A DNA stretch of 64,000 nt from an uncultured Porphyromonadaceae bacterium (lineage in GTDB: Bacteria > Bacteroidota > Bacteroidia > Bacteroidales > Muribaculaceae). The notes under the pieces were generated by a model. The model was not told where the DNA came from. It did no database searches and saw only the letters and a program-made list of their open reading frames with translations. Position numbers and translations under genes: made by a program. Positions within the stretch are counted from its first letter, which is position 1. Each line of letters starts with the position of its first letter. This document shows, one piece after another, positions 9,601-18,400 of the stretch. The stretch spans positions 19,039 through 83,038 of the forward strand of contig CALDIF010000066.1 in the NCBI GenBank assembly GCA_937901905.1. Direction: 5' to 3'.

Positions 9601-10381
9601 GCTCGTAGAGTTGTCCCAATAGGAAGTTCAAGCGTACTTTTTGCTGACCGCCCGTGCCGTCAATAGCCTGTGTGAGATAGGGAATAGCCTTGTCGGCAAG
9701 GTTTTGTCTCGCATAATAGTCGGCAAAGGCGAGGTTGGCAAGGGCCCTGACTCTACCGTTTTCAATTTTTTCGGGGTGTACGCGAGCAAGGATATTATCG
9801 GCCTCGGTGGGCCAGTCAAGAGCGCAATAACACAGTGCCTCCCACACCATTGATTCTTGTACCAAATCGGGCTTCCACGTGAAATGTCGGTAGATATAGC
9901 GGAATGTCGCTGCCGCATCGAGAAACTCGCCCTTCATATACTCCGCCTTGGCAAGAGTGAACCACGCGTTGTGAATAAAGGGGTTATACTCGTCGCGTTT
10001 GAGCCACTCCTTATACTTGGGGTCGTTGCTCTTACCGCTCTTGCGCTTGGGTTTCTTTTTGATGGAATGCAGGCTGATTGCCTTTTGCATCTTCTCGATG
10101 GTGCGGTCAAACGAGCCTGTGGGTTGGGGTGCTTTAGGGTTATTGCGTGCCTCGGCAGGGTGAATGAAAAGGCGTTGGGAATAATCGTCCTCGTACTTAT
10201 CCTCCATCTCCTTGAGTTGCTCGTCGTAGTTGGTCTTACCGTGATAATAGACGTTATAGCGCGTGGTGAAAGCCTGCCAAAAGCGCGAGCCGGCAGTGTT
10301 CTTGCGCGCGCTGCAGCCTTGCAGCAGCAAGGCGACAACCAACAAGACGAGTGGTGGGATATGTCGCTTGACGATAGACAT
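6689..10381 (-). CDS. PorW/SprE-like TPR outer-membrane lipoprotein with long charged tail
   Basis: This is a 1230-residue lipoprotein. The signal peptide ends in a lipobox LLQGC (Cys23). The segment RFWQAFTTRYNVYYHGKTNY just after the lipidation site resembles the PorW/SprE family required for type IX secretion and gliding. TPR-like helical repeats fill roughly residues 130-440 and 600-780. An Asp/Val-rich linker of about 130 residues follows. The last 170 or so residues are almost only K, R, E, Q and A in coiled-coil-like repeats, including two copies of RKAEQKAKEQERK. The protein is much longer than the roughly 600-870 residues I recall for PorW and SprE, because of this tail. It ends 9 bp before porX. 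The family call rests on N-terminal similarity and context. Confidence 0.8.
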   Translation of the reverse strand: MSIVKRHIPPLVLLVVALLLQGCSARKNTAGSRFWQAFTTRYNVYYHGKTNYDEQLKEMEDKYEDDYSQRLFIHPAEARNNPKAPQPTGSFDRTIEKMQKAISLHSIKKKPKRKSGKSNDPKYKEWLKRDEYNPFIHNAWFTLAKAEYMKGEFLDAAATFRYIYRHFTWKPDLVQESMVWEALCYCALDWPTEADNILARVHPEKIENGRVRALANLAFADYYARQNLADKAIPYLTQAIDGTGGQQKVRLNFLLGQLYEQTGQKDLAYLAYKRAGSSSGSTYRTKFNARIKQSAVYAGDNIEGEVRSLKHMTRYDRNSEYLDQIYYAIGNLYLSRRDTVHAIENYVLAAKKSTRNGIDKAISQLTLGGVYFARHEYDLAQPCYAEGIAAVSETYPNYKMLKRRSDVLDELAVYSQNVTLQDSLLHLSELSPDELDKVIKKIIADLKKKEKEEKDEAQRQEYLANQGAQGSLIKQDPNAPTDFQINTDKSWYFYNTATKNAGKTAFQQLWGNRKLEDNWRRRDKTTFSLGDETPPDDDGLSSGNDSIPGDTVAAKTDAPQLTKEQRDSVKRSEDPHFPEYYLKQIPRTEEQIQAAHEIIQEGLYNMGVILKDKLEDYDAAAVEFNRLMERYPENTYRLEVYYNLYLMYMRVGDISRAEEYRERLTTEFADTKYGQALQDPSYFENLKNMMSEQESMYATAYDAYLAGNNKVVHDSYAAMMRKYPLSKIMPKFMFIDALSYVTERDYEQFQTTLKDMLQRYPDTDITPTASSIVKQLNAGRKIEGGSGNVRGMLWSTRLTSDTTAADLERKFTPFSEDYDKPQVFVLLYPTDSVSSNLLLYEVARHNFNTFVLRDYDLELMSFGRLGLLVVRGFENFDEVKHYRSIFEADTSLNISSQVHVVLIGSDNFELLLNEGRSFEDYFNYLEEINDTEHGKLEQVADDSPVDEDVSHGAWEEVDDGDLDDTDLHEGDKPVAQDTDVPVGEGQRHVTAPDSVAVVNTDVTPVVPVDSVAVGDVVKPVDTAALTDSVATDVVEPDLPDNDGDTLDADTGEPFELTEVDPDADARTQAKQRKALEKQQKELEKRRRKAEQAEQKRREREEQERLEAEEQASRDRERAQQDKWRTKQLAEQAHRDSIADAKKQREKDRELQRKLKKQEQKEKQKLREQQRKQREKERKAEQKAKEQERKAKAKQREQERKQREKQRKAEQKAKEQERKQRERERKAARGK

Positions 10382-10444
10382 CTTCAGGAAAACGAATTAA
10401 CTGCGATTGCTCACTATATAACGCGTGAAACCGGTGTTTTATTG

Positions 10445-10876
10445 CTATTGTTCGGCGAGCAACATCATCAGTTCGTCGCGTATCACCGCCGGCATCGCGA
10501 TGCCGCGACGCCTGATGCTGTGTTGCCACGGAGCCCTGTCGGCAGGCAACAGGGTGTACAACACGTCGCGCCACTGCTCAATCTCGGCATCGTTGTAGTC
10601 GTTCTCACCGCGACCGGCATACACATCAAGTTCCTCGTCGTCAAAGTAGGGGGGCTTGCAGGCTGTAATCAACTCATCTGCCACAAGTTGCGCCGTCGGG
10701 CAAGTGGTGTGAAGGGCGCAATCGTCGTCATCGCACGCGGTTGCCGACACGGCATCGGGCTGTCCCGGCTCACCGGCGTGAGCGTCGTGCTTATCGGCAT
10801 TGACACGGTCGAGCAAATAAAGCACGGCACCGGTCAAGCCCAACACACCGAGTAAGATTAATACAGGCTCCGCCAT
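10445..10876 (-). CDS. Small membrane-anchored protein, unknown function
   Basis: This 143-residue protein is not recognised by function. Residues 4-22 form one transmembrane helix (VLILLGVLGLTGAVLYLLD). A cytoplasmic-looking part follows with clustered cysteines (CDDDDC, TTCPT, ITACK), then PYFDDEELDVYAGR and a helical C-terminus with WRDVLYTLLPAD and IAMPAVIRDELMMLL. I recall similar proteins with the YFDDEELD element in other Bacteroidales genomes, where names such as phospholipase are unsupported by any catalytic motif. The Cys residues could bind metal. It begins 3 bp after the CotH-family gene and precedes the PorW-like gene by 63 bp, so it is probably in the same operon. Confidence 0.8.
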   Translation of the reverse strand: MAEPVLILLGVLGLTGAVLYLLDRVNADKHDAHAGEPGQPDAVSATACDDDDCALHTTCPTAQLVADELITACKPPYFDDEELDVYAGRGENDYNDAEIEQWRDVLYTLLPADRAPWQHSIRRRGIAMPAVIRDELMMLLAEQ

Positions 10877-10879
10877 AGA

Positions 10880-12463
10880 CTACTGCGCACCGTTCAACAC
10901 ATTGGACTTGGTGGTGAAATAGTTGTTGCGTCGTTCAAGCAGACGATATTCACCGTGATTGCCCCATGAAGCGGGTTCGTCTTTAATCTCGGTGTCCTCG
11001 CCCGTGTCGTTGGCGACATAGGGGGCTATCATCTGTTGCCAACGGGTGATGCGCGCTGTCGCGTCGTTATAGTGCATCAAGTCGGCAGCATCGTCAACGG
11101 CTTGCTTGAGATACTTGACATACAAGGCATGGAAGTCGTCAAACTCCAGCAAACGCCTGATCAACGGCGACGCATCACCGCCCCAGCGCAACGGATCCTG
11201 ACGACCCGAATCGTTTTGAACACCGCAGTTTAACGATGTTCCCAACGTGTTGTCGTAATCGTAGGGAATGAAGTAAACTTTGTAGTCGTACAGATCCTCG
11301 GTGGTGAAATAGAGATAGAAATTATTACCGTTGTTCCAATAGTCGTCCCACATACCGACGGCTACATTGATGGCGTAGGTGCGCAACAACAAGTCGACAT
11401 CGCAAACCTCGTTAATCCACTTGTAGAAACTGTCACGGGCCTTGCCGTTGAGTTTGAGTTGGAAATCGATGAGTTGTGCTTTAGCGTTGTCAAAACGCTT
11501 GGTATTGGTTTGCAGCGTGTAGGAGTGCTTGTCATCGCTGTCGTCATCGTACCAGTAGTCACCGTCGGTGTTGTTGAGCGTCGCGGGGTGAGTCGAGTAA
11601 CGACATTTCCACAAGTTGCCCTTGTGGGTGCCGAAAGTGTCCTCGGTGTCACGTCGTTTGAGCCAATTCTCATCAATAGGTTCAATCATCTCGTACACAC
11701 CGTAATACACCTCCTTGGGGTCTCCCTCGACATGAAGCCACAGGCGACAATACACGTCACGCGAGCCGGTCCACACGCCGGCACGACGGAACAGGTCGTA
11801 GCAAAACATTTCGCGCACATACGACGGGTCATCTTTCGCCCACTTGAGATGCAACTTGCGCACGCCCCTTATCGTGTGTTCCTCGTCTTTGACAAACTTA
11901 CGCAAATTAATTCCGAAGTGAGCGTGGTGCCAGTCGGTGCGACCCGCCCTGTGCGTCTCGCCCTTGCTGCCCTCGGGGCGACGACGCGATGTGTTGCCCT
12001 TGAGACGCAACCCGATGTCGTTAATTGCCGTTTCAACACCGTCGACACCCACGTACCGGCAATTAGCCATCACGTACTGTGTCGTTTGGGGATTGGCGTC
12101 GTACAGCGACAAGAGCGCGTTCCACTCGTCGAGCGGAACCGAGAGGTGCAGTTCGGGCAAGGTAGTGGCGGTCTCGTCCCAAACGTAGTCCTCGGCAGTG
12201 CGAACCCACTCGCGCCGTTCATTCATGATTAGATCGAGTATGATATTGACATCGGCCACGTTGACCTCTCCGTCACCGTTGATGTCGTACAAGTCGGCGT
12301 ACTGCGCTTCGGTCAAAATGTGATTGAGTACTACGTTCACATCGGCCACGTTGACATCGTTGTCAGCGTTGGTATCACCGCGCAACACCACAGCGGCACG
12401 GACGTTAACAGCCGAACTCACCGCCAAGCATGCAACAAAAAGAAAACCAAAAGTGCGTTTCAT
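10880..12463 (-). CDS. Secreted CotH-family protein with N-terminal dockerin-like domain
   Basis: This is a 527-residue secreted protein. The signal peptide (about 1-23) is followed directly by two calcium-binding dockerin-type repeats: GDTNADNDVNVADVNVVL (29-46) and DINGDGEVNVADVNIIL (60-76). The CotH domain occupies about residues 95-515. It includes LRLKGNTSRRR, RGVRKLHLKWAKDD, YGVYEMIEPIDENWLKRR and the metal-binding element YFIPYDYDNTLG. CotH proteins are atypical protein kinases that phosphorylate extracellular partners; the substrate here is unknown. No cohesin is visible. ATG 12463 is chosen because a -7 element at 12488-12495 overlaps the only upstream alternative. It appears to head the run down through the PorW-like gene and porX. 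Confidence 0.9.
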   Translation of the reverse strand: MKRTFGFLFVACLAVSSAVNVRAAVVLRGDTNADNDVNVADVNVVLNHILTEAQYADLYDINGDGEVNVADVNIILDLIMNERREWVRTAEDYVWDETATTLPELHLSVPLDEWNALLSLYDANPQTTQYVMANCRYVGVDGVETAINDIGLRLKGNTSRRRPEGSKGETHRAGRTDWHHAHFGINLRKFVKDEEHTIRGVRKLHLKWAKDDPSYVREMFCYDLFRRAGVWTGSRDVYCRLWLHVEGDPKEVYYGVYEMIEPIDENWLKRRDTEDTFGTHKGNLWKCRYSTHPATLNNTDGDYWYDDDSDDKHSYTLQTNTKRFDNAKAQLIDFQLKLNGKARDSFYKWINEVCDVDLLLRTYAINVAVGMWDDYWNNGNNFYLYFTTEDLYDYKVYFIPYDYDNTLGTSLNCGVQNDSGRQDPLRWGGDASPLIRRLLEFDDFHALYVKYLKQAVDDAADLMHYNDATARITRWQQMIAPYVANDTGEDTEIKDEPASWGNHGEYRLLERRNNYFTTKSNVLNGAQ

Positions 12464-12487
12464 GAGGCATAATAATCTTACAAACTG

Positions 12488-12495
12488 CAAATGTA
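12488..12495 (-). promoter_or_regulatory. -7 element upstream of the CotH-family gene
   Basis: TACATTTG on the minus strand matches TAnnTTTG and lies 25 bp before the ATG at 12463. A convincing -33 element at the usual 19-21 bp was not found; the nearest candidates are at 12507-12510 and 12519-12522. Confidence 0.5.
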
Positions 12496-12601
12496 CACAT
12501 AAATCTCAAAACAGACTGCAACAATGACGCAAATTTGACGATTTGCACTTAAAGTGTATCAATAGTACATCATAATCCGTCAAGCATGAACAGACACAAA
12601 A

Positions 12602-12633
12602 TTTGTAGGCAAATTTTCTTTTCAGTACCTTTG
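12602..12633 (+). promoter_or_regulatory. Promoter for obg
   Basis: TTTG (12602-12605) and TACCTTTG (12626-12633), 20 bp apart, form a near-perfect Bacteroidetes promoter. The leader to the obg ATG is about 100 nt. Confidence 0.75.
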
Positions 12634-12735
12634 CAAACGCGTTAGGCGACGTGTCAACATCGTCGGCGTTTCGATTTCAACTTTTTTAATCTGTTACAAG
12701 GCACTTGTCCCCCCAAGTGTCCGCATTGACAAGTC

Positions 12736-13968
12736 ATGGCTGAAAGCAATTTTATCGATTACGTGAAAATATTGTGTCGCAGCGGTAACGGCGGTGCCGG
12801 CTCGGCTCATCTGCATCGCGCCAAATATATTCCCAAAGGCGGTCCCGACGGCGGCGACGGCGGTCGTGGCGGTCACGTGTTGTTGCGCGGCAACCGCAAC
12901 CTGTGGACACTGATACACCTCAAGTATCAACGCCACGTTTTCGCGACCGACGGTCAAGCCGGTTCCGAAAACACGAGTACCGGCAAGCAAGGCGAGGATC
13001 GCGTGATTGAAGTGCCTTGCGGCACAGCCGTGTACGATGCCGACACCGGCGAATTCTTGTGCGACGTGACAGAACACGGTCAAGTGGTGCGCTTGCTGCG
13101 CGGCGGACGTGGCGGATTGGGCAACGCCCGCTTCAAGACAGCAACGCGCCAAACACCGCGATTTGCCCAACCGGGCGAGCGCGGCATCGAAAAAGCCGTC
13201 GTTCTCGAACTGAAATTGCTTGCCGACGTGGGACTTGTCGGCTTTCCCAATGCAGGCAAGAGCACGCTGTTATCGGTGATAAGCGCAGCAAAACCCAAAA
13301 TCGCCGACTACCCTTTCACGACACTCGAACCCAACTTGGGTATAGTGAGTTATCGCGACATGCAGTCCTTTGTCATGGCCGACATTCCGGGCATCATTGA
13401 GGGAGCCTGCGAGGGACGCGGACTGGGCTTGCGTTTCCTGCGTCACATCGAACGCAACGCGGTGCTGCTGTTCATGATACCCGCCGACAGCGATGACATC
13501 ACCCGCGAGTACAACGTGCTCGTCAATGAGTTGACAACGTTCAACCCCGACCTCGCCGACAAACCGCGCGTACTGGCAATCACCAAGAGTGACATGCTCG
13601 ACGACGAACTCCTCGAACAGATGCGCCCTTTGTTGCCCGGGGACGTAGAAACCGTGTTTATCAGCAGCGTGGCGAACCGCGGATTGACGGCATTGAAAGA
13701 CCTGCTGTGGCGCACCATTAACGACGAGCACAATAGGGTGCCCGACACCGCAGCACGACACGACCTTGACGCACGACATCGCGAGCGCGACGAAGACGAC
13801 TTCATTTTCGGTTCGCCCGAAAACGACCTTGAAACCGACGAACAACCCGACGGTGACGGTGGCGGACGCATGATAGGAAAGGGCAGCAAGCAGTGGAATG
13901 AGGAATATTGGGCAGAAGACTACATTGATCCTGATGCCGACTTTCAAGTTGTCAGCGACGACGACTGA
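12736..13968 (+). CDS. obg: GTPase Obg/CgtA
   Basis: This 410-residue GTPase takes part in large-subunit ribosome assembly and stringent-response signalling. The glycine-rich OBG fold occupies residues 1-158 ([12 protein letters not shown] and [13 protein letters not shown]). The G domain follows: P-loop GFPNAGKST (169-177), switch [11 protein letters not shown] and the NKxD-type motif TKSD. The last 70 or so residues are highly acidic and low in complexity (DERDEDDF-like, then [13 protein letters not shown]) and replace a typical C-terminal OCT domain. It has its own promoter. The start follows a 100-nt leader and is the first Met matching the family N-terminus. Confidence 0.96.
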   Translation: MAESNFIDYVKILCRSGNGGAGSAHLHRAKYIPKGGPDGGDGGRGGHVLLRGNRNLWTLIHLKYQRHVFATDGQAGSENTSTGKQGEDRVIEVPCGTAVYDADTGEFLCDVTEHGQVVRLLRGGRGGLGNARFKTATRQTPRFAQPGERGIEKAVVLELKLLADVGLVGFPNAGKSTLLSVISAAKPKIADYPFTTLEPNLGIVSYRDMQSFVMADIPGIIEGACEGRGLGLRFLRHIERNAVLLFMIPADSDDITREYNVLVNELTTFNPDLADKPRVLAITKSDMLDDELLEQMRPLLPGDVETVFISSVANRGLTALKDLLWRTINDEHNRVPDTAARHDLDARHRERDEDDFIFGSPENDLETDEQPDGDGGGRMIGKGSKQWNEEYWAEDYIDPDADFQVVSDDD

Positions 13969-14005
13969 TTGGCACATCACCCGTCGGGTCAGCCGTTTTT
14001 AACCC

Positions 14006-14062
14006 AACTCGACTACTCGACCGCTCGACTACTCGACAATTCGAGCGGTAAAGTCGCTCGAA
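14006..14062. repeat. CTCGACTA-type tandem repeats and hairpin after obg
   Basis: Short near-repeats of CTCGACTA run from about 14008 to 14036. TTCGAGCG (14040-14047) then pairs with CGCTCGAA (14055-14062) around seven bases, followed by AAAAAG. This may terminate obg on one strand. The 145-bp gap holds no gene. Confidence 0.45.
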
Positions 14063-14113
14063 AAAGTGTAAATCAAGCCGATAACATCGTGTTTTTCAAT
14101 AATATACACAACC

Positions 14114-15433
14114 ATGCTCAAACGCAAAATCGAACAAACATTGTTCCGCTGGAAACAACACAAGGGGCACAAACCACTTGTGATAAAAGGGTGTCGGCAG
14201 TGTGGCAAGACAAGTTCGGTGCTTAAATTCGCTCGCGAAAACTACAAGCACGTCGTTTATCTCAACTTCCAGGAGCATCGTGAATACAGATCCATTTTCA
14301 AAGGTTCTCTTGATGTAGCCACACTCATCTTCAATATAACAATCGTGCTTCCCAAAGCCAGGTTTATTCAAGGGGAAACCTGCTTGATTTTAGATGAAAT
14401 ACAGGAGTGTCCGGCAGCGCGTGCTTCATTGAAGTTTTTTAAACTTGACGGCAGATATGATGTCATTTGCACCGGGTCTCTATTGGGTGTGTCGGGATAT
14501 TCCGGGGCACACGACACCGACAACACGTCAATACCTGTAGGTTACGAACAAATCATAACGATGTACCCTATGGACTTTGAAGAATGGTTGTGGGCAAACG
14601 GAATAGAAGACAAGCACATCGAATATTTGAGAGAATGTCTCGCAAGCAGAACACCGGTAAATGACATTGTTCATGAACGCATGAGGCAATTACTGTTGCG
14701 CTACACTATTGTCGGGGGAATGCCCGATGCGATTAATACATTTTTCGAGACCGATGATTTCAACGAGGTTGTCGACATCCAACGTGGCATTGTAAACGAG
14801 TATCGGGACGATATGATCAAATATGCCGCCTCCACCGACAAGTCTCGCATACGAGAGTGTTTCAATTCAATACCGGCTCAATTGGCACGAGAGAATAAGA
14901 AATTCTCATACGCGATAATTACCAAGGGAGCCCGTTCACGCGATTATCGCGGCAGTTTACAATGGATTGAAGATGCCGGCATTATACGTCGATGTTACAA
15001 CACATTATCCACCGAGTTGCCATTAGAGGGCAACGTGCTCGGTGATTCATTCAAAGTTTATATGTCCGATATAGGCTTGCTGATCTCAATGCTTGACGAC
15101 GGCACTCTTTGGAACATTCTACAAGGCGAGACGCTCACTTACAAAGGAGCGATTTTTGAGAATTTGGTTGCCGACATCTTGGGTAAAAAAGGCCGAAAAC
15201 TTTATTACTTCAGGAAAGACTCGGGACTGGAGATAGATTTCCTGATTCACCTTGACGGTGAATGTGTCCCGCTTGAGTGTAAGGCAAGCACCGGCAACGC
15301 CAAGTCGCTGAAGACCGTGCTAAACCACCCCGAGCACTATCATGTGAACAGAGCCGTTAAGGTGGGCGATTATAACATCGGTCAGAGCGACAAAATCCTC
15401 ACGATACCGTTTTACTTGCTTTTTCTGTTGTAA
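14114..15433 (+). CDS. AAA-family ATPase with DUF4143 domain
   Basis: This is a 439-residue protein of a family common in gut bacteria and archaea but with no settled function. An N-terminal P-loop ATPase is visible: Walker A IKGCRQCGKTSS near residues 23-34, Walker B CLILDEIQECP near 94-104, and sensor CTGSLLGVSG. The C-terminal DUF4143 part ends in a PD-(D/E)XK-nuclease-like core, GLEIDFLIHLDGECVPLECK, with E/D and E-x-K spaced as in that fold. Base composition looks more AT-rich than obg and mfd on either side, and its codon use differs. It is flanked by short tandem repeats, so it may be a recent arrival. Such proteins are often scattered among strains; a link to defence or toxin-antitoxin function is possible but unproven. 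Confidence 0.88.
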   Translation: MLKRKIEQTLFRWKQHKGHKPLVIKGCRQCGKTSSVLKFARENYKHVVYLNFQEHREYRSIFKGSLDVATLIFNITIVLPKARFIQGETCLILDEIQECPAARASLKFFKLDGRYDVICTGSLLGVSGYSGAHDTDNTSIPVGYEQIITMYPMDFEEWLWANGIEDKHIEYLRECLASRTPVNDIVHERMRQLLLRYTIVGGMPDAINTFFETDDFNEVVDIQRGIVNEYRDDMIKYAASTDKSRIRECFNSIPAQLARENKKFSYAIITKGARSRDYRGSLQWIEDAGIIRRCYNTLSTELPLEGNVLGDSFKVYMSDIGLLISMLDDGTLWNILQGETLTYKGAIFENLVADILGKKGRKLYYFRKDSGLEIDFLIHLDGECVPLECKASTGNAKSLKTVLNHPEHYHVNRAVKVGDYNIGQSDKILTIPFYLLFLL

Positions 15434-15452
15434 CAACAACAAAGACAGTGCG

Positions 15453-18400
15453 TTACACCGACGGCAAGGCTGAGATTGAGTTAAGCACGTCAAGCGCGGT
15501 ACTCACATTGGGCACACGTTCAATCACGATGGAGCGTCGCCCGTTTTTCTCACGTATGCGACATCGCTGCGGATTGAGTTGCATGTAGTGCAAGATGCGA
15601 CCGAAAGCCGTGCTTTGATAATAGGCGACGTTCTCGTCGCCGACGAAGTAGACATACATCATGCCACCCTTGAGTGCTACCTTGACGATGCCGAGACGGC
15701 AAGCCAGCCGGCGCAGCGGCACTATCTTGATGAGTTCGGCCGCCATCTCGGGTATTGCGCCGAAACGGTCTACCATTCTTTCTTCAAAAGCCGCCACCTG
15801 TTCGGGCGTTGTCATGCTGTCCAACTCACGGTAAAGGTTGATGCGTTCACCCTCTTGAGGCACCCATGTTGCCGGGAACATCAATTCAAGATCGGTGTCA
15901 ATGGTGCAATCGCTCACATAGGTTGTTTCCTCGCCGGTGAGTGCAGCCTGTTCACTCGACTCGTCGGCAAACGTGTCGCTGAACTCCTCGGTCTTCAACT
16001 CCAACACGGCTTCCCGTAAAATCTTTTGGTATGTCTCGTAGCCGAGGTCGGCGATAAAACCGCTCTGCTCGGCACCGAGCAGGTTGCCGGCACCACGAAT
16101 GTCAAGATCCTGCATGGCGATGTGAATGCCGGCACCGAGGTCGCTGAAACTCTCAATCGCTTGCAAGCGGCGACGTGCAATGGTAGTAAGGGGCACGCCT
16201 GCCGGAACGAGCAAATAGCAGAAAGCCTTGCGTGAACTGCGCCCTACTCGTCCACGCAACTGATGCAGTTCGCTGAGTCCGAAGTTTTGAGCATTGTTAA
16301 TGATAATAGTTCCCGCGTTGGGCATGTCAATTCCGTTTTCGATAATCGTCGTGGCAATCAACACATCGTTCCTGTGGTCGGCAAAGTCGATGATTGTCTG
16401 CTCCAACAGTTCCGGCTCCATGCGACCGTGCGCAACCGCCACGCGGGCATCAGGCACGAGACGGCGCACCATGTGTTCCAATTTTTCAAGTCCCTCAATG
16501 CGATTGTTGATAACAAAGACCTGTCCGCCACGGCTCAACTCAAAATTGACAGCCTCGGAGATGGTGTCGTCGTTGAGTGTACTGATTGTGGTGAGAATGG
16601 GTTGTCGATTGGCGGGCGGAGTGGTGATGGCACTCAGGTCACGTGCGCCCATCAGCGAGAATTGCAACGTTCGCGGAATGGGGGTCGCGCTCATGGTGAG
16701 AGTGTCCACGTTCACCTTGAGTTGTTTCAAGCGTTCCTTGACGGCGACACCGAACTTTTGTTCCTCGTCGATTATCAGTAGTCCCAAATTGGCAAAACGC
16801 ACCGATTTCCCTATCAGTTTGTGTGTGCCTATGATGATGTCAATCTTGCCGTCGGCAAGATCCTTGAGAAGAGCGCGCAAGTCCTTGGGCGACCGGGCGC
16901 GACTCATGTAATCGACACGCACGGGAAACTCCTTGAGTCGCTCGGTAAAGGTGCGCCAATGCTGGAAAGCGAGAACCGTAGTAGGCACCAACACAGCGGT
17001 TTGCATGCCGTCGACGGCAGCCTTGAACGCAGCGCGAATTGCGACCTCGGTCTTGCCGAAACCCACATCACCGCAAATCAAGCGATCCATGGGGCGAGCA
17101 CTCTCCATGTCGGCTTTCACGGCACGCGTCGCTTTGAGTTGATCGGGGGTGTCCTCATAAATGAACGACGCTTCCAACTCTTGTTGCAAGTATCCGTCGG
17201 GCGAGAACGCGTGCCCCTGTTCCTGCCTACGCTTGGCATACAATTGTATCAAGTCGCGAGCAATATCTTTCAACCGACTCTTGGTGCGGCTCTTCAACTT
17301 GTGCCACGCGCCGCTGCCCAACTTGTGCAGGTGCGGTTCCTCTCCCTCGCGACCACGATATTTCGACAACTTGTGCAACGAGTGGATAGACACAAAAATT
17401 TGGTCTCCACCGTGATAGGTCAACTTTATCATCTCTTGCACGGTGCCGTTAACTGCCGTGCGCAACAAACCGCCGAAGCGTCCCACACCGTGATCCTCAT
17501 GGACAATGTAGTCGCCCGGTTCAATTTGTTGCAGTTCGCGCAAGGACATTGCGAGTTTGCCGCTGCGAGCACGCTCGCTGCGCAATGTGTACTTGTGGAA
17601 GCGGTCAAAAATCTGGTGATCGGTGAAGATGCAAATTTTCTTATCCTCGTCGACAAAACCCTCATGCAAAGTTCCCTCTATCGGCTCGAAGGTGATATTG
17701 TCACCACGGTCGGCAAAGATGGTGCGCAAGCGTTCGATTTGCTTGTCGCTGTCGCTACCGATATATAAGGTGTAGCCGGAGTCGAGGTATCGGGTCAGCG
17801 ATTGGGCAATGAGGTCAAAATTCTTGTGGTACACCCCTTGAGGGGAGCAGTTACAAGAAACACGGGCATCGCCACGAGTCGCACTTTCGCCGGGCAACAC
17901 CGTGATGCGCCTCAAGTCGTTGACGGTTGCTGCAAAACGGGCGGTATCCACCACACGTTGCAGCGCATGGACATCACTCTCGTCGGCAATCAGCGCACTC
18001 TCGCTCATTGTCTCACGACCGATGTCGGCAACACGCGCGACGACGTGTCTCATGTCGTGTACGACAACGACAGTTTCATCGCCGCAAAACTCGGGGAGTG
18101 ACACACCGGACGTCGTGTCACCGCCCTGTGCTCCCATCAGGCTGACACTGTCGAGGCGTTCCTTGCTCAACTGCGTTTCCACATCAAAGGTGCGAATGCT
18201 GTCGATTTCGTCACCGAAGAAGTCGATGCGCAACGGCAATTCGCCCGTGAAAGAGAACACATCAAGCAACGAGCCGCGCACCGCCAACTGTCCCGGCTCG
18301 TACACGTAGTCAACACGCACGAAGCCCATGTCGGCGAGACGGTGCGCGACATCAAGCATATCGGCAGTGCGTCCCACCGCAAGCGAGATGGTTGTGCTTT

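Noticed and set aside
14114..15433. Calling the DUF4143 ATPase a defence gene outright
   Set aside because: No partner defence genes or mobile element lie next to it; only composition and domain layout hint at mobility.
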